Assembly (NCBI RefSeq): GCF_026626665.1
Contig: NZ_JAPNKE010000002.1
Coordinates: forward strand, 538,501 to 602,500
Direction: 5' to 3'
Origin: Nannocystis pusilla
GTDB taxonomy: Bacteria; Myxococcota_A; Polyangia; Nannocystales; Nannocystaceae
DNA length: 64,000 nucleotides
In this document: one piece after another, positions 27,179 to 37,232 of the stretch
Layout of the letters: each line of letters opens with the position of its first letter
Numbering within the stretch: the first letter of the stretch is position 1
The notes under the pieces: generated by a model
Database searches by the model: none
The model's input: the letters and a program-made list of their open reading frames with translations, nothing else
Told to the model about the DNA's origin: nothing
Program-made: the position numbers and the translations under genes

Positions 27179-29893
27179 TGAGCGCGGCTCCTCGTCGCCC
27201 CCGAGCGGGCCACGACGTCCCCCGGCCGACGGGCTCCGGATCCTGCTGGAGTCCGCCGACTCCGTGACGCACGCGAGGATCGACGTCGCCGAGGAGTTTC
27301 GCCGGATCAGGGAGCGCGTCGGCAGCCGCGAGGGCATCCTGGTCGATCAACGCTCGGCGCTGAACTTCGAGCGTCTGACCGGGGACCTCGGCGAGTTCGA
27401 CCCTCATGTCCTGACCCTCGGTTTGCACGGGGTCGCCGGGCACCTGATCTTTCGCCCCTCGTGCTCGGTGGACCGACGGAGTTCACCCACGATGTGGTTC
27501 AGGAGCTGTTGCGCCGGGTCGGAAGGGAGCTCCGACTGGTCCTGGCCAACGCGTGTTTCTCGCTCGAGCTCGCCGAGGCGCTGGTGGGGGACGGGGCGGG
27601 CTCGATCGATGTGGCGATCGGGACGAAGGCGCGGCTGTACGACGAGGACGCGATCGTGTACGCGAGCAGCCTCCTTTCGATGATCGCGGACGGCTTCTCC
27701 GTCGGGACGGCGCACGGCGTCGCGCTGCTGCTGCTGCGGGCGAACAATCCGGACATCGGGCGCGACAATCCGGATGAGATCCCCCGGTTGTTCGTCCGGG
27801 ACGGCGTCCGGGCGGACGAGTACGTGCTGGTGGAGCGGCGGAGCGGGGCGCGTCGACCGGACGGGGCCCGGGCCGATACGAAATCGCCGCGGGCCAGCTT
27901 GCGCGAGCTCTGGTCCCAGCTGTCGTTGCCGCCGCTCCGGCTGTTGATGGTGGTGCAGGTCGGGCGCACCCTGTCGAAGACACGGGTGACCGGAAAAATC
28001 CGCGAGGATGTCCGGCCGGACAACGTCTTGATCGCAGATGGACGGGCGCGGCTAGGTGACCTCGAGGCCGGGCGCGTCGTGCCCGGGACACAGCGGGATC
28101 CGTATCGCTACTCCCCGTCGACGCAGCACCAGAACGCGCTGGATGTCGCCGTTCGCTCCGAGATCCACGCGCTGGCGATGCTGGCCGTGTTCGCGCTGAC
28201 GGGGTCGGATCCCGACGTCGAGGCGTTCCAACGCGATCGTTATGCGCTTCTCGAACGCCTCGACTGTCCGCGCAGCCTGCGTCTACACCTGGCGCGTGCC
28301 CTCGCCGCTCCGCCGCACGACAGCTATTACAGGGATGTCGACGAACTCTGCTACGACCTGCACGAATGCGTCGAGGACCGTGAGATTTGGGAGCGCTACG
28401 GTGCGCGGGACGACGCGCTGGCGATGCTCCTCAAGCTCGAGCGGATGTCGCCCGAGGCGTTCGGGGCGCTCGTCCGTTCGGCCGAGACGGACGCGTGGCG
28501 CTGCCGCGAAGGTACGCAGGCGCAGCGGGCGGCGGACCTGCTCGACAGGGCGAGGCGGACCCAGGACGAAGGGCTCCTCTCGAAGATCCGTGAGCAGGCC
28601 GTGCCGCGCGAGCCGCCCGGGCCGGCGGCCGAGCCCGATACGCCGGTCCAGACCGGGGAGGACGCCTTCGTCGCGCTGTGTTCTTTCCCTCGGGAATGGT
28701 TCGAGGGGTTCCTGCTCGGTTATGAGAACGTGATCACCACCCGCGGCGACGCGTCCCAGCTCTCCGGAGCCGCGGCACTGGTCGAGGCATGCGCTCGGCC
28801 GGCGGCCGAGTCGCGACTCCTCGCGGACATCCACGGGATCGTCCGTCGCTTCAAGCAGCGCCTGACGCCCCCGGATCCGACGACGCCGTACGTCCGGTTG
28901 AGCTGGATCCACGAGCGGATGCGGGTGGCCCTGGAGCGCCTCGTGAGAGTGAGCGAGATCGACCCCGCAGAGTTCGACAGGTTGGTGTCGACGCGGAACT
29001 ACGACCAGTTGGACCGCGAACTGCTGAAGATCCCGCACAAGCCGGATTTCCCGCTGTCGCTGCTGCCGCTGGTCGATCAGGCGGAGGCGCTCGTGCGCGC
29101 GGCGATCGACGTCTGTGCACGCTCTCGCCTGACGCTCGCGGCCGACGTCGAGCCGCGGTTCTCGCTCTATCGGACGCTCTGTCGCCTCGACGCGGCAGCA
29201 TGGAAGGGGGTGTGGGCGAGGTTCATGCTGCCCTGCATGCTCGTGGTGAACGCGAACCGGGCGACCGTCGTCCGCTCCCTGATCGAGCACACCGCGCCAT
29301 GGTGTCTGCAGGCGCTACGGGACGCGGTTCGGTCGTTCGTCGGTCCGGCCGCGGTGTCGACGGACGCGCCGGACGAGGACGAGGTCATCGACGTCGAGAC
29401 CGAGATCGAGGCGTTGCCGGAGGACCTGCTGGCGGAGCTGTCGCTCCGGATGAACCTCCACATCGCGCCCTCGAGGACGCGGGAGCCGGGGTACGACCTG
29501 CGTTTCGTGATCCTGGCCGGGCCACCCGAACGTTCGGGTCAAGGGCAGACTGCTTATCCCGGCGAGTTGCAGGCGCAGCTTTCGCGCCTTTGTAGCGAGG
29601 TTCGGGGGCCGTGGCGAGGGAAGACGACGACGGAAGCGCTGGACGAGGCGGCGAGGGGAACGCTCGACGAGCAGCTGCGCCGGTACGGGGTCTCCGAGCT
29701 GCGGAGGATCTGGTCGAGCCTGAGATTGCCGGAGTGGTTTCAGCCGCCGGCCGAGTCGCTCCACCGCGACGCGGTGGCGCTGCTGACGGACTTCTCGGCA
29801 TGGCTCCGCCTGCCGTGGTGGCAGTCGGCGGTGGCGGAGGCGGCGGGCCGGGCCGAGCTGTTGCTCGCCCGAATTGACCGGGAGCGGGGCTGA
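27179..29893 (+). CDS. CHAT protease fused to a kinase C-lobe remnant
   Basis: About 904 residues from ATG 27179, read across one extra base near 27225 and one missing near 27460. The N-terminal CHAT (caspase-like) domain has LRILLESADS, the catalytic His in LGLHGVAGHL (codon at 27426) and Cys in VLANACFSLEL (codon at 27554). Next comes only the C-lobe of a protein kinase: DVRPDNVLIADGRARLGDLE has HRD changed to RED and DFG to DLE, then SEIHALAMLAVFALTG. This is a pseudokinase lacking the ATP lobe. The last 550 residues are helical and unrecognised. It is convergent by seven bases with the EAD1-CHAT gene. A cell-death protease role is inferred from the CHAT family. Confidence 0.7.
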
Positions 29894-29900
29894 GTCCGCG

Positions 29901-30907
29901 TCACTCGATGCGCGCCCTCGCCGAGGGGGCGACGAGCACGGCTTTCTTCGCCTGGGCGCGGTCGTCGGGGACGAGGCGAGGGATCGCGTGGGGGGCATCG
30001 GGATCCTGGCCCGGGGGGGCGTCGGCCATGAGCCGGGCTACGGCGGTCTTGAAGGCGGCGTCGAGCGAGCGACCGGCGGCGATCGTGTCGTAGAGCGTCG
30101 CAGAAAACGAGATCGCGTCGTGGTCGTAGATGGGGGCGTTCATCCCTATGGCCCACTCGGCCACCCGCGCGTCAGGGGTGACGATCCGCTGGGCGATCGA
30201 GAGCGAGTCGCACGCGTTGAGGACGACCAGACGAAGCGGCGGATCGAGGGCGTCCAGCGTCTGCACGAGGGCATCCTGGTGGATCGCCGTGGAAGGGTCT
30301 CCTGAGCGTTCGGATTCAGAATAGAGGTACCCGGGCTTGCCGTGGCAACTGATGTGGAGGATCTGCGGAGTGAAGTCGTTGAGCGCGGACTGCAGGCGGT
30401 CGAACGTCACCGCGGTACGCTGGGTGATCTTGAGGTTGCTACGATGTCGCAGTTTCTCGATAATCCGGGCGAACTCTTCGTCGACGGCGAGCTGCCTGCT
30501 CGCGCGGAGCGGGCTGGCAGAGACCAGCAGGATCTCGAGCTTCTCCGGCGCGGAGGGTTCGCCGGTCGGGCTGGCGGCAGCGCCGCCCGGCAGGATATCC
30601 CCGGGGTATCGATTCGGAGCGCGGCCTGCCATTGATTGATCTCATCGATGCGCCGTGGACGGGCCCGCTTGAAGCTGTCCCAGAACGCGGTGCTCTTCTT
30701 GCCGTGCAGATACCCGTTCTCGTGGAGCACCTCGACGGCGACCGCAGCTATCGCGGCGGCCGAGACCTCGCTCGAGGGCAGATTCCTCGCCATCTCGGTA
30801 CCTTCCGGCAGGTAGCTGATGAGGCGGCGAAGCTCGCCGGCGGCGAAGCAGGCGAGCAGATAGCTGGCGAACCGTCCGAAGAGCTCGGACTGGGTGGGCG
30901 AGGGCAC
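29901..30907 (-). CDS. EAD1-CHAT protease
   Basis: About 335 residues from GTG 30907, read through one missing G near 30598 (TPG continues as DILPGG at a G4 run). Residues about 8-90 match EAD1 (FAAGELRRLISYLPEGTEM; then FWDSFKRARPRRIDEI). The CHAT domain begins near 123 (KLEILLVSASP). Its catalytic dyad is His189 in ILHISCHGKPGYL and Cys233 in VVLNACDSLS, both intact. It lies 16 bases after the metallophosphoesterase gene, as its operon partner. EAD1 fused to CHAT is one of the described architectures of bacterial conflict systems; proteolysis is probably triggered through another EAD1 protein. The upstream partner is unusual. Confidence 0.8.
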
Positions 30908-30923
30908 CAACAGAGGATACCCG

Positions 30924-32292
30924 TCAGGTTTGTGGGGTTGCAAGCGGCTCGGGACGCGGCTCGAGGTGGGCGCTCAGGAGGCGACCTTCCGCATCGACGC
31001 GGATCTCGGCCCAGGTGGGTACGACGGTGCGGAGGTTGGTGTCGAGGGCGAGGTCGACGATCCAGGTCTGGAGCGCCGCAAGGCCGGCGGAGTCGGGCTT
31101 GAGGGCGGCCTCGGGGACGGTGACGAGGTCCGCCCAGGTGCCGGTGTTGATGTACTCGGCCATGTCCGGGGGACCGATATGGCGGGCCTGGTGGGTGTGC
31201 CCCATGACGACGACGCGGGCGCCAGTGGCGTCGCGGAGCCGCGCGGCGGCCTTGCCGAACTGATCGGCCGGACCCTGCGGGTCGAGGGACCTGTCGTCCT
31301 TCAGCATGTGGACGAGGACCTTCTGGATCTTGGCGAGGCGGTCGTCGGGGATCTCGATCCTGTTGACGATCATGTGGAGCAGTGACTTGTCGGTGGGCTT
31401 CAGCGACTCGCGGAGGACGTCGAGGAGGGGGCCGCGGGTGGCCTTTGGGACCTCGCCGAGCAGGGCCTCCAGCGCTAGGTTCTCGATGTCGACGTCGTCG
31501 TCGCCGACGCCGCGGGCCGCGCGGCGCTTGGGCGGCAGCCCGGCGGCGTTACGGGTTGAGAGCCATCGGCCGTACATCACTCGGGCGAGCGCGGGCAGAC
31601 GGTCGAGGAGGCTCGGATCGAGGGCGGCCATCAGGTAGGCGACGATCGCCCCCTGGGGCTGCAGGGTGTCGATGAACTCGAAGACGTTCTTGTGCTCCTG
31701 GACGACTCTATGGACGATCTTGCTGCCTTCGGAGGGCCTCAGGCGTGACATGGTTTGTTCGCCGCGGCTCTGGCACGAGGCGATCTCGCGCAGGCTGTCC
31801 CAGTCGTTCTCGTTGGCGGGGTCGTAGCGGTTGCCGTGCTCGACGAGGACCTCGCCGTAACGCCAGGCGCGGCCGTCGTCCACGAAGTGGACGGCACCGG
31901 GGCGGCAGCGCAGGGCCTTGCAGAGCTCGCGTTGGACGATCGGGAGAGCGAGCTCGACGTCGTGGTTGCCGACCAGGATGGTGAGGCCGTGGCCCTGCGC
32001 AAGATGATCGGCGAGGGCCTCGTAGACGCTGCGGTCGCGCTCGAGGGCCGAGAGCAGCTTGGCGCAGGCGTGGTCGGGGTTCGCGGTCCAGGGGTCGGTG
32101 CGGCCGTCGAGCTCGATGGCGAGGAAGTCGATGACGTCGCCGGCGAGGACGAGCTCGAGGAATTCGCCGGGAGCGAGCTTGGCGGGGAGGCCCTTGATGA
32201 AGTCAGCGAGGACGTCAGGCTTCGACATCATGGCGGGGGGAGCCGCCGAGGTGGAGGTCGGAGATGACGATGATCAGCGCGGGCGAGAGCAT
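30924..32292 (-). CDS. Calcineurin-like metallophosphoesterase
   Basis: About 455 residues from ATG 32292. The first metal motif lies in the leader IIVISDLHLGG, then GDVIDF, GNHDVEL and GHTHQARHIG complete the two-metal site. The frame breaks at a C6 run (32235-32240); removing one C joins the leader to PAMMSKPDVLADFIKG, otherwise the first motif would be lost. A large helical insertion (about residues 165-320) separates GNHD from GHTH. The C-terminus has beta strands. It is the first gene of an operon with the EAD1-CHAT protease. Enzymes of this class cut phosphodiesters of nucleic acids or nucleotides; the substrate cannot be read from sequence. Confidence 0.8.
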
Positions 32293-32663
32293 GACGACGT
32301 GCGACGATAACGTGAATCGACGCCTATTCGGCAGCCGCATGTCACGGCCTGGTTAGCAGCGCTTGAGTTCGTACATTTGGGACGTGAGTCGCGGCAGTTC
32401 CGCGAGCTGGATCAAGAACTTGAAGCCCGACAATACGAGCTGACGGCTGCATGGGGCTCGACCCGAGCGCCAGGCGGTATGCAGGTGTACGCCCACGGAT
32501 TACTATTTGGGGGGAACGGGAGGCCTGGCCGACAGGCTATCCTCCGCCGCGCCCCCCCCGCGCGGCGTTTGCGCGTGAGGTTATCCATGTTCCTCATCAG
32601 AAGACATGGCGTTGAAAATTTGGCTTACACGAGGCCTCCGACCTCGGTAATATTCTGAGAAAT
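32293..32663. other. Divergent intergenic region, 371 bp
   Basis: It separates the minus-strand phosphoesterase operon from the plus-strand EAD1-kinase gene. Besides the GC-rich hairpin at 32545-32567 I see no gene. AT content rises toward the kinase gene (AAAATTTGGCTTACACGAGG region), and a promoter there is plausible but not proven. Confidence 0.45.
32545..32567 (+). terminator. GC-rich hairpin with C-only loop
   Basis: CGCCGCGC and GCGCGGCG form a perfect 8-bp stem around a loop of seven C, followed by TTT. No gene ends just upstream on the plus strand, so it may be a 5' leader structure of the kinase gene instead of a terminator. The C-run also invites sequencing error. Confidence 0.25.
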
Positions 32664-35548
32664 ATGGGTGAGCAATCGGATCCACAGAGCGCACTGGTAG
32701 AGTTCATCGCTGAATGCTTTACGAGCGACGAACTGGTCCGATTTGTACGTAGTCTCTCAGAGGGCGCGAGCCTGTCGCTCGATATGCTTCAACCCCCGGC
32801 GAGTATACGCGACATCGCATTTCACCTGGTGCGGATGCTGGAGCGACGAGCTTTGCTGGACCACACCCTGTTCAGCGCCCTCGCTCAAGAACGGCCCCGG
32901 CAGCTCGAACGGATAAATCTGATGATGCTGTCCCTGCTTCCGGGACCAGGGCCAGTCCCCAAATCCCTAGAAGGGATGCTGTTGTGCGGTGGGAGATATC
33001 GTATGGAAGAGTTGGCCGCCTATGGCGGCTTCGCTACGCTCTGGCGAGCATGGGACAACGTGACCAAGAGCTACGTGGCGATCAAGATCCTGTCGCGCGA
33101 GGTACCTGCAAAAGACTACATGTGGCGTAGGCAGCGCTTTATCACCGGCACGAGGCGCATCGCCGGGCTGGAGCACCCGCACATTGCACGTGTGTTGGAT
33201 GCGCATCGCTACGAGCAGGGGTACGATTACTGTGTTCAGGAATACGTCGAGGGACATCAACTTCACAAACAAATTGCCGCCAGACGCCTAGACTCCCCCA
33301 TCGACATTGCTGCATCGCTGCTCGACATCGGCGAGGCCCTAGCACTGATGCACGAGAATGGAATATTGCACGGCGACGTTTCGCCCAAGAATATCATCAT
33401 TCGCCCAGAGACAGGAAAATTCCAGGCAGTCCTAGTGGATTTCGATCTCGTGTATGCGCCCGCCCAGGACTCAATGACCGTGCCCACGCATGGTATGCCC
33501 TTCACGGACCCCTATTCTGCTCCCGAATGGAAGGCTGGGCTCGATCAACTCGATAGCCGAGCCGATATATTCTCCCTTGGGATGACACTCGTGGCCATCT
33601 TCGCGGGTTGCAAGCCCCCTGCGAGCCTAAATGATCCGGCAGCCATGGATCCTGGCGCCTTCATCAACAAACTGTCGTGCAATCCCCTAATCTGCGAGAC
33701 CCTTTATAAGGCCTGCTCACTTGATCGAAATAGGCGCTATACAAACATGAGAGCGCTCTGCTCAGATTTACGGCGAGCCTTGAGCGAGGCGCAGGTGTGG
33801 CGTGCGAGCGGGCGGTCATTCGCAGAGGGGCAGCGAGCACTCGACGCCGCCAAACCAGTTGAACCTGAACCACCACTCCTCCCGACCGCAATGCCGGTCG
33901 CTGCCCCGAGGACTCGTCAGACAGACGTCACGCGAGGCCCTAGTTTCGAGTACGAATGGCTCAAGACCACGAAAAATGGAGTCGTCCGGCCCCGGCTCCT
34001 AGGCAGCGGACGCTTTGGCAAGGTCTTCGCAGCGCTGCAGACCAGCGCTACGATGCCAGCCAGGCCGGTGGCGATCAAGCTCCTCCACGACCATGCGGAC
34101 CTCCGACATGAGCGCCTATTTCATCAAGAAATCATGCTAATTGCGAGCTTTCGGCCCAGAGAAATGAGGGGTTCGCACAACTGCTCGATGTGCTCACCCT
34201 CGATCCGTTGGTTATGTGTGCCTGCGGCGTCTTGTACACCCCGCACTGCCCTCGCGGCTGCGATCTCCCCCTTCAACGCGGCGAGTTGACGAACAGGCCT
34301 TCTCCGTCCCTGATGTGTCCTGAATGTAACTACATGCTCAGCGCGGAGTTCGTCCAGATGCGCGAGCACGAGCTGTACTGTGCTGAGGCGAAACCTTGCT
34401 GTAAGGTCGACAGTCGACACGCGAATTGGGGCCATCATCAATTTCGTAACACGCCAGGCCGTTGTTCTTGAGATGAATGAATTCAGCCTGGAAGACTATG
34501 TCGCGTGCCATCGCCCCCCGGTCCTCCCGGTACACCCTGCTGGGCTTCTCGAGCGCATCGGTCTCATGTCAAAGCAAATGCAAGAGCAGTCTTTGCGCCA
34601 AAAATCAGACCTCCGTGAGAAGCTCAACATCATGATTCAGATTGTCGAATTTATTGCATGGTTACACGACGCGAAGAAGGTCGTACATAAAGATCTCGCC
34701 CCGAATAACATTATGTTGCGGCGCATCTGCTCTGACGCACGAGCGTCTGAACCATCCCTATTCGGAACGGCATCCGGCTACCAGGCCCGCGTGATCGATT
34801 TCGGACTTTCGGATCGTCAGACTCCCTCGCGTTCGTGGTACGAAGACGCCGAGCACATCGGACCTCCAGCTGAACAAGTCCCGTACTTGTCCCCTGAAGC
34901 CCAGTATCACATCCAAGTAGTCGACACGATCGAGATTGATGCCGCCGAGCACCGGTTCTGAATTCCAGCTTCCCTCGATCGTTCGTACGCATCGATACGA
35001 GTGCAGGACATCCTCGCCGACCCCCACGATGCGGACCACGTGCATGACCTAGTCGTGACGCGTATCGAAATATCGCCAGGCGCAAAATTTGCGTACGTCA
35101 AAGGAGAGGTTCCATCAAAGCCCGTCAGGCACTATGTGATTATCCGTCCTCTCGGAGAAGCCCACGACGTCTATGCGCTGGGTGCGATTTTCTATTTTTT
35201 GCTGACTGGAAGCCACGATCAGGTCTTCCAACTCGGCATGCTTGCCGGCTCGGTCCAGGAGTCCCCGTGCCGCCTCACCTGGCGCGCCTTGCAAAAGCGC
35301 GACACCTACCTGCTCGGAGGAACGCAATCCTATATCCATCTCACTGTGACGATCTCATGGAGATCGTTCTGCGTGCAATGGTTCGAGGTCGGCCCGAGAG
35401 CTATGCTTCTGACCGGAGTACGCGCAGCGCCGTGCCCGTGCTCCGACTCCTCACCGAACTCCGCCTGCTTCGTGACGAGCTCATCGCCGAAATGGTTACA
35501 AACCGAAATCGTTCTTCGGGAGGTGCCGGCGGGACGGATGACGTATGA
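32664..35548 (+). CDS. EAD1 - kinase - kinase(zinc ribbon) protein, frame broken several times
   Basis: EAD1 at about 10-84 (FTSDELVRFVRSLSEGASL; LFSALAQERPRQLERI). Kinase 1 at about 110-370 has Lys141 in VAIKIL, HGDVSPKN (HRD as HGD) at 236-243 and DFD for DFG at 259-261. Kinase 2 opens with LLGSGRFGKVF near 34000, carries a Cys-rich insert (MCACGVLYTPHCPRGC; MCPECNYML; ELYCAE), then VVHKDLAPNNIML and VIDFGLSD. Frame changes fall near 34150, 34385 and 35315, and a TGA sits in frame at 34959-34961. Beyond it AHDVYALGAIFYFLLTG completes the C-lobe. The GC is lower than around it. Either true decay or sequence error; about 960 residues if intact. Confidence 0.65.
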
Positions 35549-36227
35549 ACGCACGCGCCGCCATGCGGCACCGCGGGGTCCAAGCCGGCGTCGCTCAGGC
35601 AGCCGTCCGGGATCACCTCGTTCGCGACGTGGCATGGTACGCTGCCGCGGATCATCCCGCTCCAGAGAACCGACTACACTTCGGCCGCACGATGCGCGTC
35701 ACAAACAGCGACCGACGCCGGCAAGGGCGATGCCGCGGGTGGATGACAACGCGGAAGACGCAGATCACGCGGCCTCGAGTACGATCTGCTCGAGCGCGAG
35801 TTCTCGCGGTGTGCACCTTGATCATGGTCCGACCGGCGATCGACTGGTGAAGGTGGACGACGCGAGGCTCGCACTCCTGCGGCGCCACGCGGAGTTCGTC
35901 GGCGGCCGCGGTCCACTTTTTCCACGCTCGCGCCAGCCTGCGCCGCGCGTCAAGAGCAAGCACTCGCTGGCGAACCGGAGTTCGCGTTGGGGCTCGAGGC
36001 GCTCGAGGGGGTCGTCCGCCGCGGGCCGCTGCGCCGGGGATACTTGCGAACTTCAAGTTGCGATATCTCGTTCGTGTCACAGGCCCATGCTGTGTCACGG
36101 ACGGGGAGGCAGCGAGAGCAAGTGAGAGGCCTGCAGAGTAATTTTGCGATGAGCAAGTCCGCGCCATGGTAGAGATTTGAGGGCTGCGCTGGTGTTGGCG
36201 CGGGACTTGCCCCATGTTCTGGACAGT
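35549..36227. other. 679-bp stretch without a convincing gene
   Basis: Arg/Ser/Pro-rich chance frames occur on both strands, none with a recognisable domain or good start. It lies between the EAD1-kinase gene and the integrase remnant and may be decayed island DNA. Confidence 0.4.
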
Positions 36228-36617
36228 TCATGCACAAGTGGCTGGCCGCGCACGGCACCACTTGAAACGTCTGTGATTACGCGGGGTTGGCGGTGCATTC
36301 GGCGCGGCCGCCTCGCGTCGCCCCGGGCTGTGGCAGATTTGTGCCACTCTCGGTGGCGAGGCTCGTCCGGTGGCGGCCATCTTGGCGATCGCATCGCGCC
36401 GCGTGCGCTTGCTGCCGTGCAGGTAGACCTCCGTGGTGCGCGGTGAAGCGTGTCCGCACGACTCCTGCACGGTCTTGAGATCGGCGCCAGCCCGCAACGC
36501 ATGCGTGGCGAACGAGTGCCGCAGGCTGTGTGGGCCGCGGCGCTCGATGCCTGCCAGCTTGGGCCCGCTGGACATCGTTTGACGTGAGGCTGCTGCAGCG
36601 GCTCGAAGCGGGCCCAC
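36228..36617 (-). pseudogene. Tyrosine recombinase (phage-type integrase) C-terminal remnant
   Basis: Only the last third of the catalytic domain remains: [20 protein letters not shown] holds the His-x-x-Arg motif, [16 protein letters not shown] holds the next conserved Gly-His and the nucleophile Tyr. The first catalytic Arg and all N-terminal domains are missing, and no frame upstream supplies them. It is followed by an unrelated Arg/Pro-rich tail. It marks an old mobile island or integron-like event near the end of the conflict-gene region. Confidence 0.65.
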
Positions 36618-36726
36618 GCCAGCGAACCGTTCTTCGCACCCCGCTCTTGATGTCGTGACGATCCGCTGCGAGCAAGCGGTGGTGTTGCCGCTGGTAGCGC
36701 GGGCCCGATGGGGTCAGATTCCCCCC

Positions 36727-37230
36727 TCATGGCGCGTGCTCCGGGAGAGCCGTCTTCACTGACTGCAGTCCCAAGCGCGCGCGACTCGAAGTCGTACCTG
36801 CGCTGGTAAGGAACGCGGTCATTGCCAGGGTGCCGCAGAGCGCAGGCACCGGACCCCACGCCACCGCTACCCATATCAGCAGCACGCTGCTGACGACCCC
36901 GATGGACGCGAGCCAGATCCAGTCATGGGGCCGGAGTGATTCGGATGATGGTACGGGTCGCAGTCCTCCGCGAAGGAGCTCTCGACGAACTCGGCGCTCG
37001 ACGAGTCCATAGAACACTTGCGTCGACAAAAGGGCATAAAGGGGCACGAGCCACGGAACGCCCAGCCACATGAAGAGAATGATAGCCAGCAGGGACTCGG
37101 GCACGGTGACCGCCAAGAGAAGCGGCATGACGAGGCGTTGCCGCTCCTCGTCGTTCCAGAACCTCCACGTCGGCAGAAAGCCAAGGGGCTGTCTGCGAGA
37201 CAAGAGGTGAATTGCGGGGCGCTCGGGCAT
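36727..37230 (-). CDS. Four-TM membrane protein, unknown
   Basis: ATG 37230 gives 167 residues (MPERPAIHLLSRRQPLGFLP). Four hydrophobic segments occur in two pairs: VMPLLLAVTVPESLLAIILF, VPWLVPLYALLSTQVFYGLV, IWLASIGVVSSVLLIWVAVA and VPALCGTLAMTAFLTSAG, with a charged loop between pairs (ERRVRRELLRGG). It begins two bases after the stop of the exported-protein gene upstream, so they form an operon. The longer start at 37353 runs back through that gene and is rejected. No family recognised. Confidence 0.65.
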   Translation of the reverse strand: MPERPAIHLLSRRQPLGFLPTWRFWNDEERQRLVMPLLLAVTVPESLLAIILFMWLGVPWLVPLYALLSTQVFYGLVERRVRRELLRGGLRPVPSSESLRPHDWIWLASIGVVSSVLLIWVAVAWGPVPALCGTLAMTAFLTSAGTTSSRARLGLQSVKTALPEHAP

Positions 37231-37232
37231 GG

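Noticed and set aside
35549..36227. Arg/Ser-rich ORFs between the dual kinase and the integrase remnant
   Set aside because: No starts with ribosome sites, no domains, and frames overlap on both strands without any conserved-looking order.
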